Shown in pieces: positions 1 through 7,350 of a DNA stretch of 64,000 bases. This DNA is from Clarkia xantiana subsp. parviflora (lineage: Eukaryota; Streptophyta; Magnoliopsida; Myrtales; Onagraceae): contig JAPTYO010000002.1 of NCBI GenBank assembly GCA_036873135.1, forward strand, positions 50,834,204 through 50,898,203, given 5' to 3'. The translations under genes and the position numbers were made by a program. Positions within the stretch are counted from its first letter, which is position 1, and each line of letters opens with the position of its first letter. Below the pieces are notes generated by a model. That model worked only from the letters and a program-made list of their open reading frames with translations, was not told the origin of the DNA and did no database searches.

Positions 1-156
1 GCTGTCGGGACCGACTCTGTCGGGACCTTTCATCATCGGGACTCCCTTCGTCGGGACCCTTCTCCTAGGTCATCTTGACCTTCATTTTGTGCCTGGTGGG
101 CCTATTTGCCGTTTCCTCACCGTTAAAGGGCCGGACGGCTGTAGTCGAACCCATCA
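1..156 (-). repeat. LTR terminal fragment of the K-type Tat element, inverted
   Basis: Read on the minus strand from 156 leftwards it begins TGATGGG and matches the start of the LTR at 63150-63305 almost base for base, including the repeated TCCCGAC motifs. It is therefore the 5' terminus of a minus-oriented LTR whose body lies outside the window. The boundary is sharp: copia coding sequence begins at 157. The candidate target-site duplication copy is GAGTC (157-161), but its partner is not in the window, so it cannot be said whether this is a solo LTR or part of a full element. Confidence 0.85.
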
Positions 157-219
157 GAGTCCAAGTTATTTGTTGAAGAGCCTTCTTCTGATGATCAATG
201 CTCTCTTGATAGAGCTCCT

Positions 220-1582
220 TTGGTATCTCCACATATTCTTGATGAGTTCATTGCTCCTCAGCCACCAATGGTTGAAGTCATGCCTCCACAAGTCCCAACC
301 TTAAGGAGGAGTGCAAGGATTGTTCAACAAAGGGGAGCTTCTACTTCCAATGTTGTCTTTGGTTTGGAGAAATATATCACTTATGATCACCTGAATCCTA
401 ACTTCACTTGCTTCTTGGCCTCCATTGACAAAGTTAGGGAGCCTTCTACTTACAAGCAATCAAGGACTCAAATTGGGTGGTGGCAATGAAGGATGAGATC
501 AAAGCTTTGCAAGATAACAACACATGGAGGATTGTGGATCTGCCTCATGGTAAGTCATCTATTGGTTGTAAATGGGTGTTTAGGGTGAAGTACAATTCTG
601 ATGGTTCTATTGAGAGGTACAAAGCAAGGCTGGTTGCTAAGGGCTTTACTCAAGTGGAAGGGACTGACTTCAATGAAACCTTTTCCCCTGTGGTGAAGAT
701 GACAACTGTGAGGATTGTTTTGGCAATGGCAGCCTCATATTCTTGGGGCTTGTTTCACATGGATGTGAACAATGCTTTCCTTCAGGGTGACTTGCATGAG
801 GAGGTCTATATGGATATTCCACAAGGCTTTTATTCTACAAATGCTGATCTAGGCTCTCCAAAGCGTGTATGCAAGCTTTTGAAGTCTCTTTATGGGCTGA
901 AACAAGCTTCTAGACAATGGAACATCAAGCTCACCAATACTTTGTTGAAGAATGGATACACTCAAAGTGTTTCTGATCATTCCTTGTTCACCAAGGTAGA
1001 TGGCAAGGATAGAGTATTTCTCCTCATTTATGTGGATGATTTACTTATCACAGATTCAAATGCCTGTATGATTGACCAATTGAAGTCCACTCTCAAACCC
1101 CATTTTAAGCTCAAAGATTTGGGCAACTTAAGATATTTCTTGGGTTTGGAAATTGCTAGTTCTAAGGAGGGTTTGGTCATCAATCAAAGGAAGTATGCGC
1201 TTGAGCTCATTGAAGAGGCTGGATTGGGAGCTGCTAGGACAACTGAGACTCCTATGGAGTTCAACCTCAAGCTCACTACTTGTGAGTATGATGAGGCTAC
1301 AAAGACTTCTTCTGATGATTTGCTCTTGGAGGATGCCACTGCTTATAGAAGATTGGTGGGCAAGCTTCTTTACTTGACCATGACAAGGCCAGATATTAGC
1401 TTCTCAGTTCAAAGGATAAGTCAATTTGTTGATAAGCCTAAGAAGTCTCACTATGATGCAGCCATGAGGATCATTAGATACATCAAAGGAAGCCCTGGCC
1501 AAGGTTTGCTTTATCCTTTAAATAATGCACTTGACTTGAGTCTCTACTGTGATTCAGATTGGGCAGCTTGCCCCTTTAGTAG
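220..1582 (+). pseudogene. Ty1/copia pol: linker, reverse transcriptase and start of RNase H
   Basis: The segment up to about 455 has the RRSAR type motif that separates integrase and RT in copia polyproteins. A frameshift at about 450-476 then separates it from the RT frame. The RT frame shows WVFRVKYNSDGSIERYKARL, FHMDVNNAFLQGDL (about 93-106 counted from 477) and the catalytic YVDD (185-188). The fingers, palm and thumb are followed by TRPDISFSV and the first RNase H aspartate motif DSDWAACPF (359-367). Reading continues only a few codons into the LTR of A, which truncates the protein in RNase H. The enzyme would copy element RNA in cytoplasmic particles. It is inactive here because of the frameshift, the missing 5' part and the A insertion. 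Confidence 0.92.
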
Positions 1583-1758
1583 TGATGGATATACGCCCAA
1601 TTTGAACCCGTTGACTTCCGAATCGTTGTATTTTTAACATTCCATCAATGATTGTAAATCGAAACTTCAACCCGAACACTTCGCGAGAACACCAACGGCC
1701 CGGACGAGGCCGAAGCGCTCGTCCGACCGAGTCAAACTCACCTAGGTGAGGTTGGGTG

Positions 1759-1975
1759 GCCACACCCGACCTCCCCTAGGGGAGATCGGGTCAGCCAACC
1801 CGATCTCCCCTAGGGGAGATCGGGTGGACCAACCCGATCTCTCCTAGGAGAGATCAAGTCAGCCAACCCGATCTCTCCTAGGAGAGATCGGGTCGGCCAA
1901 CCCGATCTCCCCTAGGGGGGATGGGGTTGGCCAACCCCATCCTCCCTAGGAGGGGTTGGGTGCCCTCACCCAACC
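1759..1975 (+). repeat. Palindromic tandem repeats in U3 of element A
   Basis: Units of about 33 bp, each almost a perfect palindrome centred on CCTAGG (GATCTCCCCTAGGGGAGATC), separated by CAGCCA-type spacers. Central bases change in pairs (CTCCTAGGAG against CCCCTAGGGG), so the palindromes are preserved while the sequence drifts. They lie upstream of the TATA box, in the position of retrotransposon enhancers. Confidence 0.85.
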
Positions 1976-2158
1976 CCTACCCTTGGTGGTCGGATTTCCC
2001 TTCCCCCCAAGGGCCCCGACATCATTCTTGGACTCCCATACTCGGTTTATTCCGCCTACCTTCTCCGTATCCTAAGGTCTTAATTATGCGTTTAAAGGTT
2101 AATTAACTGTGTTTAAAGGTTAACGATGTCATTAAGCCACCTTAATGACACCGTTGCC

Positions 2159-2166
2159 TATAAATA
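2159..2166 (+). promoter_or_regulatory. TATA box of element A 5' LTR
   Basis: TATAAATA within CCTATAAATACCCC, about 300 bp before the LTR end; the same box is in the 3' LTR at 11799-11806. It defines the U3/R boundary a few tens of bases downstream. Confidence 0.75.
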
Positions 2167-2265
2167 CCCCACCTTCACAATTCATTTGGACATCTTGGCA
2201 ATTTGAATAATTTTGCTCTAACATCTCTCTAGCTTTATCTCTCTAAAAACCGTACTGACTTAGGC

Positions 2266-2326
2266 ATCCGAGAGGGTTCATCAGGCACCACCCCCCCTCT
2301 GTGCCTGGTACTGCCCCTTCTGCAGG
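2266..2326 (+). promoter_or_regulatory. Conserved LTR hairpin and pyrimidine-TGCAGG element
   Basis: CATCCGAGAGGG is followed by a stem (CAGGCAC 2282-2288 with GTGCCTG 2301-2307) enclosing a C-rich loop, then CCCCTTCTGCAGG. The same order appears in every Tat LTR in this window with different stem sequences that still pair. It lies downstream of the TATA box, so it is in the transcribed leader. It may be an RNA structure for packaging or dimerisation, or a splice acceptor; the role is not known to me. Confidence 0.7.
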
Positions 2327-2465
2327 GCGAAAGGAGAAGAGAAGCTAAGGAAGGAAGGACGCAAGCTAAGACAGTACAACCCGAGAGTACCGGACCCTCC
2401 ACATCTCCAGTGAGGAACGAGATTTGAGCCGACCACCCGTTGACCCCGATCTCGGAACCTAACAC

Positions 2466-2483
2466 TTGGCGCCGTCTGTGGGC
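2466..2483 (+). other. Primer binding site of element A
   Basis: TTGGCGCCGTCTGTGGGC one base after the LTR. TGGCGCCGT matches the complement of the 3' end of plant tRNA-Asp, and the rest pairs only partly. The same site follows the LTRs at 26854, 37849 and 63868. The primer tRNA is inferred. Confidence 0.8.
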
Positions 2484-2516
2484 TTCGGACAGAAAACCTG
2501 GCTATAACAAGGGCAA

Positions 2517-5500
2517 TTGACGAACAGCAGGGTGTCTAGGCACCACCGCCCACCAGGGGGCAATGGGCGAAGGAGAGAGCCTATACCCCCAGGAAGGCAG
2601 CCTAACCCGGGAAAGCAGCCAATGCAACCAGAACCACAAGGAATCCCACAGCCTCCTCAACAGAACAACCAGGAGGGAGGACCCTCACGCCCAGCTGGGG
2701 CTGAGTCCTCCACAGCCTCAACCCCCCAGGCAAGAAGGCCACAGAGAGAAAGGGAACAACAGGGAGTGCCATCCCAGCACACGGCACCCCCTGAGGGATA
2801 TTACTATGAGGCGCAACCCCAGAGGTACCCGTATGGGATGCCGGCCCAAAGAAATGACAACCGCGCCTACACAACATACACAAGGCCGGTATACACCCAG
2901 GGGACAAATACAGAAGCTAATGAAGAGGAACAGATCCCAACGGAAGGGCACCATTCGCACCCTCGGGCAGGGCAGCGAGAGGAGCAGAGAAGAAATTACC
3001 AGGAGCCACCCCCAGAGGGAAGGCAACAATTCGTGCCTCCTAGGCAACATCAGAGCGCAAGGGCTTACACCCCACTGGGGGAGGAAAGACAAGCAAGACC
3101 TCCAAGGAGGCAAGAATTCTATGAAGCACCCCAGCAGGGACACCAAGGATACACCTACAGTCCGTATCAATATGGACAAGGAATCCCGGCAAGCCCTATC
3201 TATAACTACGGAGGCTATCAGAGGAATTACACTCCAACACCGATATTGATCACTCCGGAAGAAATAGAGGCAATGATAACCCGGAAAATGAATGAGTCAA
3301 AGAAAACCACCTTGCATTGTCTAAGTGACAAAACGAATCACCCTTTCACAAGGGAATTGGAGATGAACAGGGTGCCAGACTCCCTGCACACAGTGCAAAT
3401 TGCAAAGTACAATGGCAAGGGAGACCCCCTAGAGCATATTCAACAGCATGAGGCCTCTCTATTTGGGAGGACCACTGATGAAAGATACAAGGCACTCCTG
3501 TTCCCAAACACCCTATCAGGGGTGGCCTCACACTGGTTCTTCAGCCTACCCTCTGAAAGCATCCACTCATGGGAGCAGCTAAAGGCGAAGTTTCTGCAGA
3601 GATATCTAGGGGAGAGGAAACTCCTCAAAGGAACAGGCTCCATCGATGATGTGAAACAAGAATACGATGAATCTTTGGCCAGTTACTACACTAGGTTCAA
3701 TCAAAATATCGCAGACATCCAGGGCGACATCACTGAGGGTGAGATAATACGAGCCTTCATCAGAAACCTAGGCCGCTTCGGGTCCACACTGGCAGAGAAG
3801 ATGGCCAAGAAGCCAGCAAGCACCTTAGAGGAGCTTGCGGGAAGAGTAAAAACTCATATAGACCTGGAGAGGCACAGGGCAAGTAAGAAAGCCAAGATTC
3901 AAGCAGACAAGGAAGACAACGCAAAGTCGAACAAAGGTAAGCCACCCCAGGCACCTCAGCACGCAAGGCAGCAGGAATGGCGTCCGCCCCAGCAAAGAAA
4001 CCAAATGGGCGAACCACTAAAGGCTAGAGAAATAAATGTCATCAAGTTCGTTCCATTGAAAGCCACTCCAGCTACTGTCCTCAAAGAAATGCGGAATCAG
4101 AAACTCTGGTCACCCCCTGCAAGATGGAGAGCCCCAATGGTGGGGAATCACAAGGACAGATGGTGTGACAACCATGAAGCTTACGGGCACGACACGAACG
4201 AATGCTTCAGCCTAAAGCTAAGCATCAACAATGCCATCCAAAGGGGAGACCTAAAGCAGTTCGTGGATCATGGGGGCAACAGCATGCAGCTAGGGCCATC
4301 ACACAGAGACAAGGGCAAAGGCAAAATAGACTACAATCCTCCACCCAACAAGAGAGGGACCATAAATATGATACACGGGGGAGCAGCGTCAGGTGGCCCA
4401 ACTGCTAATGCAAGGGAGGTTTACGCTTCCAAATTGAGTTCAGTGCCAAGGTGGAGAAAAAGGCCAAGAGAAGGAGAAGAAGTGAAGATTGAATTCTCGA
4501 GGAAGGACAAGAGCCACATTGTCTTCCCACATGACGATGCGTTAGTCATCACAATAGACATTGATAATTTTGATGTAAAGCGAATATTGGTGGATGGGGG
4601 CAGCTCGGCTGACCTCCTAAGCTTGAGAGTCCTAGAAGAAATAGGGAAAACCAAGGCAGACATCAAACCAGTCAACTTCCCTCTAGTTGGCTTCTCAGAG
4701 GCAACAAGCTACCCCTTGGGAATGATAACCCTGCCAGTGACCATGGGCCAAGGATGGACACAGCTGAAGGTGAATGTTAACTTCTTGGTAGTTGAAAGCC
4801 TGGGAGCCTACAATGGGATCCTAGGAAGGACAACCATAAACCCATATGAAATCGTGCCATCCACCGTACACCAGAAGTTGAAGTACATCACTGAGAATGG
4901 AGTCGGAGAAGTCTTGGGTGATCAACGCACTGCAAGACAGTGCTACGTCAACTCCATGAGACGTGGATCACACAGGACGGACACGGTGGCAATGGTCATG
5001 GTAGGAGCCAACCAAGACAAGAAGAAGAGGGGAAGGAGACAAAGGCATGAAAAGATGAAGAAGGGAATAGCACTTCGTTTGAGCAAGCGGTTTTTTCAAA
5101 CAGTGCCTACAAGGAGACACATGAGCAAGGCTGTGAAGGTGACAGCCATACCTTGGCAGCCAGAAACCATAGAGGGGAAGAGAACAAGGGACTCCATCAT
5201 AAGAGGCTTTCGGTACATTGATGATATCAAGCAAATGCCGCGAGAGCCAATATCAAGCTATTTCCAGAGATTCTCCAGTTATGGTGCCAATATGGACATC
5301 TCAAGAGGAGAAGCCGTCAAAGCATTCATTAGAAACATGCATCCAAACTCATTTGAGGCCTATGGAGGGCTTTATGAGTTGATCATGACGAGCACGATGA
5401 GAGAGCTCAAAGAAAAGCTGGACAAGACATTTGCAAAGGAGATGGAGCAACGGGATGAAGGCCCGGAGAAAGAAAGAAAGACTTACACACTGGGAAGAGG

Positions 5501-5762
5501 TGTAAACTTCACATTCACACCCCTTACAGTGAGCATAGAAGAAATTTTTCAGAAGTACCTCAAGGAGGAGCTACCCACATGCAGGGAGGAGGGCAAGGCC
5601 TTCCTAGGAAGAGATGCACAGGGATGGTGTGAATACCATGGGACCTGGGGGCATCAGACCAACCACTGCATGGTGCTGAAGATAGAAGTGGAGGAAATGA
5701 TTCACAGTGGAGGCCTGAAGGAGTACGTGGCAAGAGACAAATTGACCACCCCATATCCTTAG
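2517..5762 (+). CDS. Gag-protease-Gag2 polyprotein of element A, uninterrupted
   Basis: A single open frame of up to 1081 codons. The upstream codon at 2517 is TTG, at the place where element F has ATG, so translation may begin at the first in-frame ATG, 2622. Residues numbered from 2517: proline/glutamine-rich leader (1-270); Gag capsid-like core (about 290-420, with YNGKGDPLEHI and HWFFSLP); CHHC zinc knuckle CDNHEAYGHDTNEC (550-563); retropepsin-like protease with DGGSSADLL (from 693). A second Gag-like C-terminal segment follows (about 880-1080), ending in another knuckle CEYHGTWGHQTNHC (1038-1051). No RT follows; the frame stops and the tandem array begins. Gag packages RNA and PR processes the polyprotein. 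The Gag2 function is unknown. Confidence is high for the domains and moderate for the start. Confidence 0.9.
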   Translation: MTNSRVSRHHRPPGGNGRRREPIPPGRQPNPGKQPMQPEPQGIPQPPQQNNQEGGPSRPAGAESSTASTPQARRPQREREQQGVPSQHTAPPEGYYYEAQPQRYPYGMPAQRNDNRAYTTYTRPVYTQGTNTEANEEEQIPTEGHHSHPRAGQREEQRRNYQEPPPEGRQQFVPPRQHQSARAYTPLGEERQARPPRRQEFYEAPQQGHQGYTYSPYQYGQGIPASPIYNYGGYQRNYTPTPILITPEEIEAMITRKMNESKKTTLHCLSDKTNHPFTRELEMNRVPDSLHTVQIAKYNGKGDPLEHIQQHEASLFGRTTDERYKALLFPNTLSGVASHWFFSLPSESIHSWEQLKAKFLQRYLGERKLLKGTGSIDDVKQEYDESLASYYTRFNQNIADIQGDITEGEIIRAFIRNLGRFGSTLAEKMAKKPASTLEELAGRVKTHIDLERHRASKKAKIQADKEDNAKSNKGKPPQAPQHARQQEWRPPQQRNQMGEPLKAREINVIKFVPLKATPATVLKEMRNQKLWSPPARWRAPMVGNHKDRWCDNHEAYGHDTNECFSLKLSINNAIQRGDLKQFVDHGGNSMQLGPSHRDKGKGKIDYNPPPNKRGTINMIHGGAASGGPTANAREVYASKLSSVPRWRKRPREGEEVKIEFSRKDKSHIVFPHDDALVITIDIDNFDVKRILVDGGSSADLLSLRVLEEIGKTKADIKPVNFPLVGFSEATSYPLGMITLPVTMGQGWTQLKVNVNFLVVESLGAYNGILGRTTINPYEIVPSTVHQKLKYITENGVGEVLGDQRTARQCYVNSMRRGSHRTDTVAMVMVGANQDKKKRGRRQRHEKMKKGIALRLSKRFFQTVPTRRHMSKAVKVTAIPWQPETIEGKRTRDSIIRGFRYIDDIKQMPREPISSYFQRFSSYGANMDISRGEAVKAFIRNMHPNSFEAYGGLYELIMTSTMRELKEKLDKTFAKEMEQRDEGPEKERKTYTLGRGVNFTFTPLTVSIEEIFQKYLKEELPTCREEGKAFLGRDAQGWCEYHGTWGHQTNHCMVLKIEVEEMIHSGGLKEYVARDKLTTPYP

Positions 5763-6004
5763 TTTCATATTTAGCACTTTGCATGTTCAAGCTTTCCAAG
5801 TTTTTCAAAAACAACTTCTGAGAAGGAGAACTCAAGAAGTTACTCCAACTCTACAACTATCTTTGATTTCCTCCAAAGGGTGTCTTCACCCACCCAAGGC
5901 ACCCCATGTGTACAAAAAACATGAATGCTCTTAAGAGAGTAGAATTTCCTTCAAGGGCATTTTCCAATGAATGTGGTGATATAATCATGAAGTTATCCTT
6001 ACAC
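5763..6004 (+). other. Spacer between Gag2 stop and tandem array (element A)
   Basis: Non-coding, moderately AT-rich. I see no motif beyond being the start of the 3' untranslated part of A, where the pol-bearing elements would have RT. Confidence 0.5.
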
Positions 6005-6962
6005 AGATATGACGTCAAGTCAACGACAGGTTCGACGCCCCCAAGAGCGTGTCATGAGAGTAGTTCTTATACTACGACACTCGACGCCCCCAAGAGCGTA
6101 TCTTGAGAGTAGTTTTCATACTACGACACTCGACGCCCCCAAGAGCGTATCTTGAGAGTAGTATTCATACTACGACCCTCGACGCCCCCAAGAGCGTATC
6201 TTGAGAGTGGTTTCCAAGAACTACGAATTTCGACGCCCCCAGGAGCGTATCTTGAGAGTAGTGTTCATACTACGACCTTCGACGCCCCCAAGAGCGTATC
6301 TTGAGAGTAGTTATTACACTACGACCTTCGACGCACCAAGAGCGTATCTTGAGAGTGGTTTCCAAAAACTACGAATTTCGACGCCCCCAGGAGCGTATCT
6401 TGAGGTAGATTTGCAACCTACCAGATTCGACGCCAACAAGAGCGTATCTTGAGGTAGAAAAAACACTACCAGATTCGACGCCCCCAAGAGCGTATCTTGA
6501 GGTAGATTTCAAACTACCAGCTTCGACGCCCACCAGGAGCGTATCTTTGGTCTAACCTGTACCTTCCAGGAGCCTATCCTGTGAAACGTTAAGTGCCCTC
6601 CGAGAGCCTGTCTCGTGAACAGTTTTCGACGCCAACAAGGAACGTATCTTTGGTCTAACCTGTGCCCTCCAGGAGCCTATCCTGTGAAACGTTAAGTGCC
6701 CTCCGAGAGCCTGTCTCGTGAACAGTTTTCGACGCCAACCAGGAGCGTATCTTTGGTCTAACTTGTGCCCTCCAGGAGCCTATCCTGTGAAACGTTAAGT
6801 GCCCTCCGAGAGCCTGTCTCGTGAACAGTTTTCGACGCCAACCAAGAGCGTATCTTTGGTCTAACCTATGCCCTCCGGGAGCCTATCCTGTGAAACGTTA
6901 AGTGCCCTCCGAGAGCCTGTCTCGTGATCAGATTCGACGCCCACCAAGAGCGTATCTTTGGT
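6005..6962 (+). repeat. Tandem repeat array in element A 3' region
   Basis: The first part has units of about 55-60 bp built on CGACGCCCCCAAGAGCGTAT followed by CTTGAGAGTAGT. From about 6540 it becomes roughly 120-bp units that alternate TTTGGTCTAACCTGTGCCCT, AGCCTATCCTGTGAAACGTT and CTCCGAGAGCCTGTCTCGTG, still with the CGACGCC...AGCGTATC core. So a higher-order unit grew out of the simpler one. Short frames read through it are repeats, not genes. Tandem arrays at this position are a known feature of Tat/Ogre-like elements. Confidence 0.9.
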
Positions 6963-7350
6963 CTAACAGTACCACATATACCATTTAAAGTGTATCAGAA
7001 GAGATAATCGCACCATACTAAGAAGGATCCCACGAGAAAGTAATTTCAAATTAAAGTGACATGAAGAACACATAATGTTTTTTCTTGATGAAATAGCAAG
7101 TATGGCATGAAGAAAAACACGAAAGAAGGATAAGTAAAGGAAACACACCAAGAGAAGAGTCCATAATCAAAGGGGTACATACAAAAGCATGAGAAGTACC
7201 AATGTAAAGCCAAGTGAACCACGTAGTCAACAGCACAATACGACAAAGGAAAGCAACACCAAACACCATAACAATCCCAAAAGATACTCAACCCATAAAA
7301 GGGGAGAAGGAGTATGGTTATATACACAAAGATAGCAAGATGTAAACACA
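6963..7350. other. Non-coding stretch between array and antisense gene (element A)
   Basis: Unique sequence without frames of coding character. It would hold the 3' end and polyadenylation region of the antisense transcript. Confidence 0.5.

Larger units (their letters stand above)
1583..2464 (+). repeat. Element A 5' LTR (882 bp)
   Basis: Starts TGATGGATATACGCCC and ends CCTAACA, directly before the PBS. It contains a U3 palindromic repeat array (1759-1975), a TATA box TATAAATA (2159-2166), and the hairpin/TGCAGG element (2266-2326). It is 33 bp longer than the 3' LTR because of one additional palindromic unit. Confidence 0.93.

Noticed and set aside
2466..2483. tRNA gene at the PBS
   Set aside because: Only the short primer complement is present; no cloverleaf can be formed from the surroundings.
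2602..3179. Minus-strand frames across the A Gag leader
   Set aside because: Shadow of a proline/glutamine-rich Gag leader; no similarity between elements on that strand.
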